A stretch of DNA of 64,000 nt from Clostridiales bacterium (GCA_003150035.1 QALR01000026.1:62001-126000); one strand, 5' to 3'. Shown: positions 40,960 through 50,239, counted from the stretch's first letter. Made by a program: numbers and translations. The notes: generated from the letters alone by a model not told the origin.

Positions 40960-41781
40960 ATGAACTTTCTTATCTGCCCTATCTGCGGGCATTCTTTTAT
41001 GAAAAACAATCATTCTCTTGTTTGCGAGAACGGCCACTGCTTTGACATCGCAAGACAGGGATACGTGAATCTTCTTCGTCCCGGCGGCGCCGGACGACGG
41101 CATGGAGACGACAGGCGAATGGTCGCGTCCCGCACCGCCTTTCTGAATGCCGGCTTTTATCATCCGCTGCGCAGCGCAGTGGCGGATCTTGTTCTGCACC
41201 ATGCAAAAAGCGGAGACGTTCTCCTTGACGCCGGCTGCGGCGAGGGTTTTTATACCTCCTATATCCGAGGGGCGCTTACGGACGCCGGACTATCCGCCTC
41301 CGTTTACGGGATCGATGTTTCGCGCGACGCCATCCTAGCCTGTGCCGCGCGCGACCGGGCCATCGTTCTCGCTGTAGCCAGTATTTCCGCCATTCCGATG
41401 GCAAAAGAGAGTGTAGACATCCTCATCAATCTCTTCGCGCCGTTCGACGCCCGCGAATTTTCACGCGTGATGAAGCCGGGCGGCATACTCATCCGCGCCT
41501 TTCCCGGTAAAAGGCATCTGTTCGAGCTCAAAGAGGCGGTTTACAAGGTGCCGTATGAAAATGAAATCACAACGCTCGAGCTTGACGGATTTACCCTTGT
41601 AGCCAAAAGAGAGCTTCGCTTTCCGCTCCATCTTGATGAAAACGAACAGATTCAGGCTCTCTTTCAGATGACGCCATATTACTATAAAACTAGCAGAGAG
41701 GATCAGGAAAAGCTGCTGCATCTTCGTTCTCTCGCGGTAACAGCGGAATTTTTGCTCGTGGAATATCAAAAAACTATCTAA
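40960..41781 (+). CDS. rlmA: 23S rRNA (guanine-N1)-methyltransferase, RlmA family
   Basis: Methylase of 273 residues for a guanine in helix 35 of 23S rRNA (G745 or G748 type). The N-terminal zinc site is visible (Cys-Pro-Ile-Cys near residue 6 and Cys-Glu-Asn-Gly-His-Cys near 23), then Tyr-Val-Asn-Leu-Leu-Arg-Pro-Gly-Gly, and the SAM motif Leu-Asp-Ala-Gly-Cys-Gly-Glu-Gly (~88). The Met at 40960 is chosen because the zinc site follows at once and gagg lies upstream. Members of this family can affect macrolide or tylosin sensitivity. Confidence 0.88.
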   Translation: MNFLICPICGHSFMKNNHSLVCENGHCFDIARQGYVNLLRPGGAGRRHGDDRRMVASRTAFLNAGFYHPLRSAVADLVLHHAKSGDVLLDAGCGEGFYTSYIRGALTDAGLSASVYGIDVSRDAILACAARDRAIVLAVASISAIPMAKESVDILINLFAPFDAREFSRVMKPGGILIRAFPGKRHLFELKEAVYKVPYENEITTLELDGFTLVAKRELRFPLHLDENEQIQALFQMTPYYYKTSREDQEKLLHLRSLAVTAEFLLVEYQKTI

Positions 41782-41802
41782 ACACATGCCGACTTTGTCA
41801 TC

Positions 41803-41831
41803 TTGACATATAGCATACTCTATGATAGAAT
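41803..41831 (+). promoter_or_regulatory. Promoter of the amidase-SGNH operon
   Basis: TTGACA at 41803-41808 and TAGAAT at 41826-41831 with a 17-base spacer, 31 bases before the amidase start codon. Confidence 0.65.
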
Positions 41832-41862
41832 AAGATGTATTTTGGTTAGGAAGGAGAACGCC

Positions 41863-42675
41863 GTGAAACGCCATTTCCCTCGAAAACGGAGCAATTTTGC
41901 CGTCGATTTTGCAAAATTTCTTTTTCTGTTTGTGATTCTCATTGTCGCGGTCTTCTCCGTGAAATATACCGGGATTTTCGATCCGGACACACCAGAACCC
42001 ACGGAATCAGAAACACCATCCTCTTCTTCCCATACCGAAAGCCGCGACCCGGTTTTCTCTCACGAAACGACCTATCCACCGGCTACACTCCTTTCTGGCA
42101 ACAGGCCCCCCGATAATAATAACTCCACATCATCACCCCCGCCGCCTGTCGATACGGGTATTACCCTTTCCGATATCACAGACGAAAAAATGGCGGAGCT
42201 GATTGCGGAGCGGTATCTTTCCATCCGCTCTCTTTCACGCTCAGGTCAAAAGCTATGGTCCGTCCAGAATATCGTGGTACATTATGTCGCCAATCCCGGA
42301 ACCTCAGCAGCACAGAATTGGAATTACTTTGAAACTCAAACAGACAGGTCTGTCAGCGCACATTTCATCATTGGACTTGACGGAGAAATCCTGCAGCTCA
42401 TGCCTCTTGACGAGGTGGCGTGGGCAGTCGGCTCCTATCAGGGAAATTTCACCTCTATTTCCATAGAATGCTGCCACCCGGACGCAAGCGGAGAATTCAC
42501 CGATGCTACATACAAATCCCTCATCAAGCTTGTTTCCTGGCTATGCAATAAATTCGGGCTTAGCCAAAACGACGTCAGAATGCATTATGATTACACAGGA
42601 AAACCGTGCCCGATCTATTTCGTAAGTCACCCTGAAGAATGGGAAGCATTCAAGAACTCGCTGATCCTTGGATGA
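41863..42675 (+). CDS. Membrane-anchored N-acetylmuramoyl-L-alanine amidase (Amidase_2)
   Basis: This protein of 270 residues has a basic N-terminus, one membrane segment (~18-38), a Pro/Thr/Ser-rich linker (~43-100) and an amidase_2/PGRP domain (~125-270). The zinc ligands are the His in Val-Val-His-Tyr-Val (~144), His in Ile-Glu-Cys-Cys-His (~206) and Cys in Lys-Pro-Cys-Pro-Ile (~249), with a second His in Ser-Ala-His-Phe-Ile (~167). It would cleave peptide stems from peptidoglycan outside the membrane. A GTG start at 41863 follows aaggag. Confidence 0.85.
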   Translation: MKRHFPRKRSNFAVDFAKFLFLFVILIVAVFSVKYTGIFDPDTPEPTESETPSSSSHTESRDPVFSHETTYPPATLLSGNRPPDNNNSTSSPPPPVDTGITLSDITDEKMAELIAERYLSIRSLSRSGQKLWSVQNIVVHYVANPGTSAAQNWNYFETQTDRSVSAHFIIGLDGEILQLMPLDEVAWAVGSYQGNFTSISIECCHPDASGEFTDATYKSLIKLVSWLCNKFGLSQNDVRMHYDYTGKPCPIYFVSHPEEWEAFKNSLILG

Positions 42676-42734
42676 GGGAATGCCGGAAGCATAGGCCGCC
42701 GGCATTTTGTATTTCAAAAATTCCGGGAGGTTCT

Positions 42735-43853
42735 ATGAAAAACTTAAAAAAAATCTTTTTATACGGATGTATCATTTTTCTTGTTACCTTGTTGACTAGC
42801 GTCCCCGCTTTCTGTGCGGATAAAAACGGTTACGTCGCTTTTGGTGATTCCATTGCGGCAGGCGCCAGTCTCGACGCGCCGTCCGAGGCCTATCCTTCTC
42901 TGCTCGCGCAGGATTTGGGGTTAAATCTGTTAAACCTCGCTGAAAACGGAGAAACAAGCACGGAACTAAAGGAAAAAATCGAAGAACTTTCCAAAAAAGA
43001 AAAGCAAGCAGTCTCTGAGGCAGCGCTGATTACGATTTCCATCGGCGGAAACGATCTCATCGGAGAGGAAAACCGGCGTACCGTCCTTACGGAAGCACTG
43101 ATCTCGGTGTTATCCGGCGATTATACCATGAGCGAGGAACTGGAAGAAATCTACCGAACGCTGAAAGAAAATCTTATCTCCATCATCTCCATGCTCCGGG
43201 AGCTCAATCCCGATGCTGTTATCTTCCTTCAAACGCTGTATAATCCCTATTTGACCGATGGCTACACCTATCTCGGCTATAATATCGGTGATGAACTGGA
43301 CTATTATGTGCAAAAAATCAATGAAACCTATACACAGGTGCTAGAAGAAGCAGGCGGCTTTATCCTTATCGACACAGCGAGCGGGATGAACGGGGTTCCG
43401 GAATATTTTTATACGACCTTTGATTTTCACCCGACAGCGGCGGGACACACCGCCATCGCGAGGATTCTTGAGGGGGCCTATCGAGATGCTATCACCCCCG
43501 ATGACTCGAAGCCTTCGGAATCGACACAAACAACAGAGTCCTACGACACGCTAGAAACGACAACGGATAGGCAGATATCCTCAAGCGGCATCGGGGAAGG
43601 TATCGCTTCAGGCGAACCCGAGAAACCGGACACCGGCGGCACAGCACCCAAAGAGAGCGCGGATGCTACGGACTCTGTCTCGATTTCCGCGCCGCAGACC
43701 GGGGAAACCATCGATGCCGCAGCGCAGCCGGAATCATCCGCCGCAGAAAGTCCCGACTATTCGGGAGTCGTTCTCGCAGTCACGGCCGCCATTCTTTTCG
43801 CCGCGGTGCTGTTTCTCTTTATTCGCGGGCTGAAACGCGGGAGGCAAATATGA
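42735..43853 (+). CDS. Secreted, C-terminally anchored SGNH/GDSL hydrolase
   Basis: Protein of 372 residues: signal peptide (~1-27, cut after Ala-Phe-Cys-Ala or near it), an SGNH esterase domain (Ala-Phe-Gly-Asp-Ser-Ile ~36, Gly-Gly-Asn-Asp ~102, Asp-Phe-His-Pro-Thr ~232), a long Ser/Thr/Glu-rich linker (~255-335) and a C-terminal membrane segment with a basic tail. No LPxTG motif is present. It may deacetylate cell-wall sugars or act on lipids. It lies between the amidase and DUF523 genes. Confidence 0.85.
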   Translation: MKNLKKIFLYGCIIFLVTLLTSVPAFCADKNGYVAFGDSIAAGASLDAPSEAYPSLLAQDLGLNLLNLAENGETSTELKEKIEELSKKEKQAVSEAALITISIGGNDLIGEENRRTVLTEALISVLSGDYTMSEELEEIYRTLKENLISIISMLRELNPDAVIFLQTLYNPYLTDGYTYLGYNIGDELDYYVQKINETYTQVLEEAGGFILIDTASGMNGVPEYFYTTFDFHPTAAGHTAIARILEGAYRDAITPDDSKPSESTQTTESYDTLETTTDRQISSSGIGEGIASGEPEKPDTGGTAPKESADATDSVSISAPQTGETIDAAAQPESSAAESPDYSGVVLAVTAAILFAAVLFLFIRGLKRGRQI

Positions 43854-44296
43854 ACGTGCTTATCAGCGCGTGTCTTATCGGCACCACCTGCCGTTATGAC
43901 GGGAAATCAGCGCCGCTTTCCGGCGGCATTCTTGACAAATTGAAAAACACCTGCCATCTTATTCCCGTCTGTCCGGAAATTTTCGGCGGACTGCCGACCC
44001 CCAGACTTCCGGCAGAACATCAAAACGGACGTGTGCTGCGCCGCGACGGCGCCGACATCACAGACGCTTATCTGCGCGGCGCGAGAGAAGTTCTGCGGCT
44101 CGCCCGTTTCTTCGACTGCCACTATGCGATTCTGAAAGAGCGCAGCCCCTCCTGTGGGAAAGGACGGATTTATGACGGAACCTTTTCCGGCGTGCTGACT
44201 TCCGGGGACGGGATAACGGCTTCTCTTTTGAAAGAAAATGGAATTATAGTTTTTGGAGAATCTGACATTCCCACATTTCTGTCTGCCATGATGTAA
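43850..44296 (+). CDS. DUF523 family protein
   Basis: A 148-residue protein of the DUF523 family: Leu-Ile-Ser-Ala-Cys-Leu-Ile-Gly near the N-terminus, Val-Cys-Pro-Glu-Ile-Phe-Gly-Gly-Leu-Pro-Thr-Pro-Arg (~41-53) and Lys-Glu-Arg-Ser-Pro-Ser-Cys-Gly (~96-103). The paired conserved cysteines suggest a metal or Fe-S function; a link to 2-thiouracil desulfurase-like chemistry has been noted for related proteins. Its start overlaps the SGNH stop by four bases. Confidence 0.85.
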   Translation: MNVLISACLIGTTCRYDGKSAPLSGGILDKLKNTCHLIPVCPEIFGGLPTPRLPAEHQNGRVLRRDGADITDAYLRGAREVLRLARFFDCHYAILKERSPSCGKGRIYDGTFSGVLTSGDGITASLLKENGIIVFGESDIPTFLSAMM

Positions 44297-44323
44297 TTCA
44301 GATTCATTTGTAACAGCTTCCAC

Positions 44324-44378
44324 AAAAAATCCGCATGTTGATTTTGTATTTTCAGCAAAAATTACATGCGGATTTTTT
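44324..44378. terminator. Terminator after the DUF523 gene
   Basis: A perfect 15-bp stem, AAAAAATCCGCATGT at 44324-44338 with its complement at 44364-44378, then a T-rich run. Confidence 0.8.
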
Positions 44379-44387
44379 ATTTTTCTA

Positions 44388-44434
44388 TTGACAAATAGGA
44401 AAGAACATGATAACATATGAACAGATAATCATAT
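44388..44434 (+). promoter_or_regulatory. Metal-responsive promoter/operator
   Basis: TTGACA (44388-44393) and TAACAT (44411-44416) are 17 bases apart. ATATGA (44415-44420) and TCATAT (44429-44434) form an inverted repeat overlapping the -10, as expected for an ArsR/CadC-type repressor site. Confidence 0.7.
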
Positions 44435-44451
44435 GATAGGATGTTGTTCTC

Positions 44452-44826
44452 ATGACGGACCGCAATGAAATTGAAAAATGTGAATTTTTATACGTGCATG
44501 AAGACGCCGTGCGCGAGGTACTCGAAAAAATGCCGGAGGAAGATATGCTCTATGACCTTGCCGAGCTTTTCAAGGTGTTTGGCGACTCCACCCGAATCCG
44601 GATTCTTTACGCACTCTTTGAGCGAGAGCTTTGCGTGTGCGATATCGCCGGCATTCTCGGACTTACGCAGACGGCTGTCTCACATCAGCTGCGCGTGCTG
44701 AAAACAAACAAGCTTGTCAAGGCAAGACGGGATGGAAAGGTCGTATTTTATTCTCTGGACGACGACCATATCCACAGCATCCTCGGTATGGGGATCCAGC
44801 ACCTTTCCGAAGAATCCGGAAAATAA
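44452..44826 (+). CDS. ArsR/SmtB-family metal-sensing repressor
   Basis: A 124-residue winged-helix repressor with the family motif Glu-Leu-Cys-Val-Cys-Asp (~63-68) at the alpha-3 metal site and recognition helix Gln-Thr-Ala-Val-Ser-His-Gln-Leu-Arg-Val-Leu. Acidic and His residues near the C-terminus (Asp-Asp-Asp-His-Ile-His) may form a second, zinc-type site. Binding of Cd, Zn or Pb would release the operator and switch on the HMA and ATPase genes that follow. Confidence 0.88.
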   Translation: MTDRNEIEKCEFLYVHEDAVREVLEKMPEEDMLYDLAELFKVFGDSTRIRILYALFERELCVCDIAGILGLTQTAVSHQLRVLKTNKLVKARRDGKVVFYSLDDDHIHSILGMGIQHLSEESGK

Positions 44827-44865
44827 TACATCTGAATAAAACATTTTATACAGAAGGAGAAAACC

Positions 44866-45087
44866 ATGAAAAAGTCTTACTTGTTGGAAGATCTCGACTG
44901 TGCGGTCTGCGCAGAAAAAATGGCGGATGCCATCCGCAAGATTGACGGCGTGGAATCGGCCGACGTCAGCTTTCTTATGCAGAAGCTGACTCTCACCGCC
45001 GATGAGGAACGCTTCGATGAAATTCTGAAAAAAGTTGTGAAGGCCTGCAAAAAAATCGAACCGGACTGCAAAATTTTAATCCGATAA
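44866..45087 (+). CDS. Stand-alone heavy-metal-associated (HMA) domain protein
   Basis: A 73-residue ferredoxin-like HMA domain with the metal motif Asp-Cys-Ala-Val-Cys-Ala at residues ~11-16. It is probably the metal-delivery domain for the ATPase encoded 27 bases downstream, which lacks such a domain at its own N-terminus. The Asp before the first Cys is typical of Zn/Cd rather than Cu carriers. Confidence 0.85.
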   Translation: MKKSYLLEDLDCAVCAEKMADAIRKIDGVESADVSFLMQKLTLTADEERFDEILKKVVKACKKIEPDCKILIR

Positions 45088-45114
45088 TAGCCCGTAACGA
45101 GAGGAGGCGGCTTT

Positions 45115-46968
45115 ATGACCGTCAAGCAAAAAAAGAAACTTGTGCGCATCCTGCTGTCTGCCGCGCTTTTCATTGCTCTTTATTTTATTCCGTTATCAGG
45201 GATTTGGCGTCTGCTCGCCTATCTTGTTCCCTATCTTGTGGTCGGTTGGGATATTCTTTGGAAAGCGATTCGCAACATCTTCCATGGCGAAGTTTTCGAT
45301 GAAAATTTTTTGATGTCCGTCGCATCCATCGGCGCGTTTGTCATCGGCGAACATCCGGAAGCGGTCGCTGTCATGCTGTTTGATCAGGTTGGCGAGCTCT
45401 TCGAGGACTACGCCGTCGGGAAATCGCGCAAATCCATTTCTTCTCTTATGAATATCCGACCGGACTACGCCAATGTGGAACGGGACGGCGCCATTCTGGA
45501 GGTAAGTCCCGACGAGGTCGGAATCGGAGAAACCATCGTCATCAAAGCGGGAGAAAAAATCCCGCTTGACGGTGTCGTCCTCGAGGGGACCACCACGGTG
45601 GACACCGCGGCACTGACAGGCGAATCTCTTCCCCGTGATATCGCACCCGGGGATGATGTGATTTCCGGCTGCATCAACCTCACAGGGCTTGTCCGCGTAC
45701 AGGTGATAAAAGCATTTTCCGAGTCTACCGTCGCCAAAATTCTGGACCTTGTTGAAAACGCTAGCAGTAAAAAGGCTAAAGCGGAAAATTTTATCTCAAA
45801 GTTTTCAAAATATTATACGCCCTGTGTTGTCGCCGCGGCGCTGCTGCTTGCCATCGTGCCCCCTCTTTTTGACGGGCTTTGGAGCAGGTGGATATATCGG
45901 GCGCTCACCTTCCTTGTTATTTCCTGCCCCTGCGCGCTTGTCATTTCCGTGCCGCTCAGCTTTTTCGGCGGGATTGGCGGTGCGTCCAAATGCGGGATTC
46001 TTATCAAGGGCGGAAACTACATGGAAGCGCTCGCCCGCTGTGAAATCGTCGTTTTTGATAAAACAGGAACGCTGACAAAGGGCGTGTTCAATGTGACCGC
46101 TATCCATCCGGAAAAGGCGACAGAAGCGGAACTTATCGAGTATGCCGCGCTCGCAGAACACTATTCCAATCATCCAATAGCAAAATCCATCAAAGAGGTC
46201 TACGGCATGGACATCGATGCCTCCCGCATCGAAAGCTCTGAGGAAACCTCCGGAAAAGGCGTCATTGCCAAAATCGACGGGCACAGGATCGCGGTCGGCG
46301 GCGATAAGCTGATGGCAAGCGAGGGCGCCGCATGGCATCCCTGCCACAGGGTCGGCACGACAGTTCATGTCGCGCGCGACGGCGAATATCTCGGCCATAT
46401 CGTGATTTCAGATGAAATCAAAAGTGACGCCGCAGACGCCATTCGAAAGCTAAAAGCCGCAGGGGTACGCAAAACCGTCATGCTGACCGGCGACTCAGAC
46501 GAGGTCGGTCATGCCGTGGCGGACGCTCTCGGAATCGACGAGGCCTATACGAAGCTGCTGCCCGCCGACAAGGTGGAAAAAGTAGAGGGACTTCTGAAAG
46601 AAAAAACAAAAGGCGGCGTGCTCGCGTTTGTCGGAGACGGCATCAACGACGCACCGGTGCTTTCCCGCGCCGACATCGGGATAGCCATGGGCGCGATGGG
46701 CTCGGATGCCGCCATCGAAGCCTCCGACATCGTACTGATGGACGACAAGCCCTCCAAAATCGCGACCGCCATCCGGATTGCCAAGCGCACCATCGGGATA
46801 GCCCACGTCAATATACTGTTCGCACTTGCTGTCAAGGCCATCATTTTAGTTCTCGGCGCCCTCGGCATTGCAGATATGTGGGCGGCCGTATTTGCCGACG
46901 TTGGCGTATCCGTCATCGCGATTCTAAACTCGATGCGCGCGCTTAGCGTGAAAAAATTCCGGGAGTGA
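45115..46968 (+). CDS. cadA: P1B-type heavy-metal-exporting ATPase (Cd/Zn/Pb type)
   Basis: Metal pump of 617 residues with about eight membrane helices. The transport motif is Cys-Pro-Cys in Ile-Ser-Cys-Pro-Cys-Ala-Leu (~272), the phosphorylation site Asp-Lys-Thr-Gly-Thr-Leu-Thr (~314), the hinge Gly-Asp-Gly-Ile-Asn-Asp-Ala-Pro (~503), and the last helix pair contains Asp residues of the Zn/Cd group (Ala-Asp-Met-Trp). The N-terminal HMA domain is a separate gene. It is induced with the upstream repressor gene. Exact metal preference is inferred. Confidence 0.9.
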   Translation: MTVKQKKKLVRILLSAALFIALYFIPLSGIWRLLAYLVPYLVVGWDILWKAIRNIFHGEVFDENFLMSVASIGAFVIGEHPEAVAVMLFDQVGELFEDYAVGKSRKSISSLMNIRPDYANVERDGAILEVSPDEVGIGETIVIKAGEKIPLDGVVLEGTTTVDTAALTGESLPRDIAPGDDVISGCINLTGLVRVQVIKAFSESTVAKILDLVENASSKKAKAENFISKFSKYYTPCVVAAALLLAIVPPLFDGLWSRWIYRALTFLVISCPCALVISVPLSFFGGIGGASKCGILIKGGNYMEALARCEIVVFDKTGTLTKGVFNVTAIHPEKATEAELIEYAALAEHYSNHPIAKSIKEVYGMDIDASRIESSEETSGKGVIAKIDGHRIAVGGDKLMASEGAAWHPCHRVGTTVHVARDGEYLGHIVISDEIKSDAADAIRKLKAAGVRKTVMLTGDSDEVGHAVADALGIDEAYTKLLPADKVEKVEGLLKEKTKGGVLAFVGDGINDAPVLSRADIGIAMGAMGSDAAIEASDIVLMDDKPSKIATAIRIAKRTIGIAHVNILFALAVKAIILVLGALGIADMWAAVFADVGVSVIAILNSMRALSVKKFRE

Positions 46969-47049
46969 AAATCATCCCCATCATAAAGGTGAGGCCAAAA
47001 CAATCGAATACCGCAGTATAAAATCACAAGGCTTTTCCAAGTCAAAGTG

Positions 47050-47082
47050 AAAAGGGCGTCTGCCTATGGCAGACGCCCTTTT
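47050..47082. terminator. Bidirectional terminator after the metal operon
   Basis: A perfect 15-bp stem, AAAAGGGCGTCTGCC at 47050-47064 with its complement at 47068-47082 and a three-base loop. It serves both the P-type ATPase gene and the convergent small gene. Confidence 0.9.
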
Positions 47083-47102
47083 CGTTCAAAGAAGTCCCGT
47101 TT

Positions 47103-47516
47103 TCAACTGGTAAAATCCTCGATCAGTGCCGACAGTTCCTCCTCTGTATACACCTCGATGCCAACCGTAAGCGCGTCAATGTCATCCGCAGGCAAAAAAG
47201 CCGCATATTCACTCACTGTGCGCACGATCTCCCCCTCGCTGTTTACAACGACAACGGAGGTGCCGTCGATTTTCATCACATAGATAGGCTTTCTTTCCTC
47301 CGGCGTCTCATCGCTTCCGGAAGTGCTAGCGTCACCCTCCGGCGTGCCGTTCACGAAAATTCCGTCGTCGCTTCCCTGCGGCGCTTGCAGCTCCCGCAGA
47401 TCCGACCGAACGGAAAAGCACACCGCCATCGTAATAATGGAGAGCACCAGAACGGCAAGTGTGACAAATCCAAAGATGCCTGTTTGAATTTTAGAACCGT
47501 TATCCATCATCATCAC
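47103..47516 (-). CDS. Membrane-anchored protein with BofC-C-like domain
   Basis: A 137-residue protein with one N-terminal membrane segment (~12-36), a Gly/Ser/Glu-rich linker and a small C-terminal domain (~80-137) with Tyr-Val-Met-Lys-Ile-Asp-Gly, Val-Val-Val-Asn-Ser-Glu-Gly-Glu-Ile and Glu-Glu-Leu-Ser-Ala-Leu-Ile-Glu-Asp-Phe. This ending resembles the C-terminal domain of BofC from spore formers. It is divergent from the PBP gene. The exact start among four consecutive Met codons is open. Confidence 0.65.
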   Translation of the reverse strand: MMMMDNGSKIQTGIFGFVTLAVLVLSIITMAVCFSVRSDLRELQAPQGSDDGIFVNGTPEGDASTSGSDETPEERKPIYVMKIDGTSVVVVNSEGEIVRTVSEYAAFLPADDIDALTVGIEVYTEEELSALIEDFTS

Positions 47517-47597
47517 CTCATCTTATCCTATTTTTTTACACATATTATTGACACAAAAATCCATAATATACACAGAATACAGTGAAAGAGAGACGAA

Positions 47598-50213
47598 ATG
47601 ATGAAGAAAAAAAACAAAAAACGAAATAAATTCCTGTCGTTTATCGCGGCAGTTTTCTTAATTCTTTTTTTCTGTACTGTACTGCTTTCCACAGCACTTA
47701 TCCTGTACGCGACAAAAGAAGTCGACGCCGAGCTTGATCTTGATCTGCTCATCGCCGGTCAAGGACGTACAACGAAAATTTATTGCTTTGACGAGACAGG
47801 GGAGGCGGTAGAGCTAGAGGAAGAGCGTTTGCACGGAACAGAAAACCGCATTTGGATCGGACTTTCCGACATACCGGAGAATGTCCGGAACGCCTTTATC
47901 GCCATTGAGGATCATCGCTTTTATGAGCATCACGGCGTCGACCTGCGCCGCACCGCCGGCGCCGTGCTTTCCTTTCTTTCTCCAGGTGCCGGGGATTACG
48001 GCGGTTCCACCATCACCCAACAGCTTGTGAAAAATCTGACGGGAGACAACGCCGTCACCGTCAAGCGCAAAATCACCGAAATCATGCGCGCGCTTGAATT
48101 GGAAAAAGAAATTTCCAAGGATGAAATCCTTGAAATTTATCTCAACACCGTCTACCTTTCTGAAGGCTGCTACGGTCTGGAAACCGCATCAGAAAAATAT
48201 TTCGGAAAGCCTGCCTGCGAACTTACCCTCAGGGAAGGAGCAACGCTTGCGGCCATTATCCAATATCCGACCCGGTATGACCCGATTCAAAACCCGGAGT
48301 ATAACAGAGAACGGCGCGATATCATCCTTTGGCGAATGTATGAGCTTGGCATGATAAGCGAAGCGGAATATACCGAGGCGACCGCCGCCGGCACCGAGCT
48401 GCATTTAACAGAAACAGAAAAGGGGACAGGCAAGAATTCTTGGTTCACCGAGGTCGTGATTGAAGACGTCATCACGGATCTTGCCGCAAAATTCGGCCTG
48501 ACGCGTACTGCCGCCTCGCAAATGATTTACAACGGAGGACTTTCCATTTACACGACTATGGATCGTAAAATGCAGGCGCTCGTCGAAGAATTTTACGCCG
48601 AAGAGGAGAATTTCCCGGTCAATTCGAGCGGGATGCGGGCAACCTCCGCCGCCGTCATCATCAATCCGAAAAATGGCCATCTGCTTGCGGTCGCCGGCGA
48701 CACGGGAGAGAAAAAATCCGACAGGATTCTGAACCTTGCCACGCAAATGCTGCGCTCCCCCGGATCCGTCATCAAGCCGATCACCGTATATGCGCCGGCG
48801 CTCGACCGGGACCTCATCACATGGGCAAGCGTATTTGACGATGTTCCGGTCCTTTTCACAAAGGAGGACGACGGCTATGTGATGTGGCCAAAAAACAATC
48901 CCCGTGTCTATTCGGGGCTTACCACCGTGAATACAGCGCTCGCAAAATCGACCAACACCGTCGCCGTGCGGGTCCTTCAAAAGCTCGGGATTCGGGAAGC
49001 CTTTGATTTTGCTAAAGAGCTCGGACTTTCTACACTTGTAGAAAATGAAAAAACAGCGGATGGCGAAGTTTTCTCGGATATGGCGCTGGCACCTCTTGCA
49101 CTTGGCGCCGTGACGCGCGGCGTCTCTGTGCGCGATATGACAGGCGCCTACTCTGCGCTCGCAAACGAAGGCATCTACCATAAAACCATATCTTATACAG
49201 AAGTATATGACAAGGACGGCAAGCTTCTTTTATCCAATGCCGAGGAAGGGATTCGCGCGGTCAGCGCCGAGACTGCGGACATCATGACGAGACTGCTCCA
49301 AAACGTCGTGACAAACGGAACTGCCTCCGCGCTCACCCTGCAAAAATCTGTACAGGTCGCCGGAAAAACGGGAACCTCCAACGCGGATACCGACCGGTGG
49401 TTCATCGGCTACACGCCGGATATTCTATGCGGTGTCTGGTACGGCTACAAGGACGCACATGACATCGGTACCTTTAAAGTCAATCCCGCCGTCACGGTTT
49501 TCGATGACCTTCTCACCTCTCTTTATGCACAAGAGGCCGCAGAGGTCGTCACGCTCGACAAAACGCGGAGTTTTCCCCAGTGCGAAACCGTTGTAAGCTG
49601 TCTGTATTGTAAGGATTCCGGCGAAATTCCGTCTATCGCATGTACCCATGATCCCCGCGGACATCGAATTGAGCTTGGCTATTTCAAAAAGGGAACGGAG
49701 CCCGTCTCGCATTGCGATGTTCACACCCTTGTTGAATATGACAGCAAAACACACGCTGTCGCCTGCGAAAAATGCCCTCCGGAGAATCTAATAAGAACGG
49801 CGCTCTTAAAAATTTATGACAGGTCCTTTCCCTGCCGCGTCACCGTGACGGATGCACAATACGTTTACCGGTATCTCCCTTTCGGGGCGGCGCCGACGCT
49901 GGAAGAAAATCAGGCATTTTTCCAAGATGCGTATGAAAAAGACTGTTATATCGGAAATTCCAACACAAATAGTGCCTATAACCGATACTGTGCCGAGCAT
50001 GAAAATCCGCCTGAGGAAACAACAGAAGAGACGACAGCACCGGAAACTACCGAAAGCATGCCCTTTGACACCACGAACAATGTCCCCTCTGAAACCACAG
50101 CGCCCTTCACAGATACAACCGAAACCAAAAAATCCATCCCCTTCGAATCCACCGAAAAAAAGAAAGAAGAAACCTCCTCGCGCCGACGGTGGGTTCCATG
50201 GTGGAAAAAATAA
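47598..50213 (+). CDS. Class A penicillin-binding protein (PBP1A-like)
   Basis: Bifunctional peptidoglycan synthase of 871 residues with a short cytosolic basic tail and one membrane anchor (~12-36). The glycosyltransferase has Glu-Asp-His-Arg-Phe-Tyr-Glu-His-His-Gly (~102) and Gly-Gly-Ser-Thr-Ile-Thr-Gln-Gln (~134). The transpeptidase has Ser-Val-Ile-Lys (~392), Ser-Thr-Asn (~452) and Lys-Thr-Gly-Thr-Ser (~591). A Thr/Glu-rich low-complexity tail (~800-871) ends in a basic, Trp-rich stretch, which is unusual. It is convergent with a VanS-like kinase gene. Confidence 0.92.
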   Translation: MMKKKNKKRNKFLSFIAAVFLILFFCTVLLSTALILYATKEVDAELDLDLLIAGQGRTTKIYCFDETGEAVELEEERLHGTENRIWIGLSDIPENVRNAFIAIEDHRFYEHHGVDLRRTAGAVLSFLSPGAGDYGGSTITQQLVKNLTGDNAVTVKRKITEIMRALELEKEISKDEILEIYLNTVYLSEGCYGLETASEKYFGKPACELTLREGATLAAIIQYPTRYDPIQNPEYNRERRDIILWRMYELGMISEAEYTEATAAGTELHLTETEKGTGKNSWFTEVVIEDVITDLAAKFGLTRTAASQMIYNGGLSIYTTMDRKMQALVEEFYAEEENFPVNSSGMRATSAAVIINPKNGHLLAVAGDTGEKKSDRILNLATQMLRSPGSVIKPITVYAPALDRDLITWASVFDDVPVLFTKEDDGYVMWPKNNPRVYSGLTTVNTALAKSTNTVAVRVLQKLGIREAFDFAKELGLSTLVENEKTADGEVFSDMALAPLALGAVTRGVSVRDMTGAYSALANEGIYHKTISYTEVYDKDGKLLLSNAEEGIRAVSAETADIMTRLLQNVVTNGTASALTLQKSVQVAGKTGTSNADTDRWFIGYTPDILCGVWYGYKDAHDIGTFKVNPAVTVFDDLLTSLYAQEAAEVVTLDKTRSFPQCETVVSCLYCKDSGEIPSIACTHDPRGHRIELGYFKKGTEPVSHCDVHTLVEYDSKTHAVACEKCPPENLIRTALLKIYDRSFPCRVTVTDAQYVYRYLPFGAAPTLEENQAFFQDAYEKDCYIGNSNTNSAYNRYCAEHENPPEETTEETTAPETTESMPFDTTNNVPSETTAPFTDTTETKKSIPFESTEKKKEETSSRRRWVPWWKK

Positions 50214-50239
50214 AGCGAACAAATTGATCTCTCAAAATA

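Noticed and set aside
40701..41009. Minus-strand open frame of 102 codons before rlmA
   Set aside because: It overlaps the rlmA start, crosses a hairpin and has no ribosome site; I see no family match.
47548..47572. Possible promoter of the PBP gene (TTGACA at 47548)
   Set aside because: TATACA-like sequences are only 13-15 bases away, too close for a normal spacer, so the assignment is not supported.
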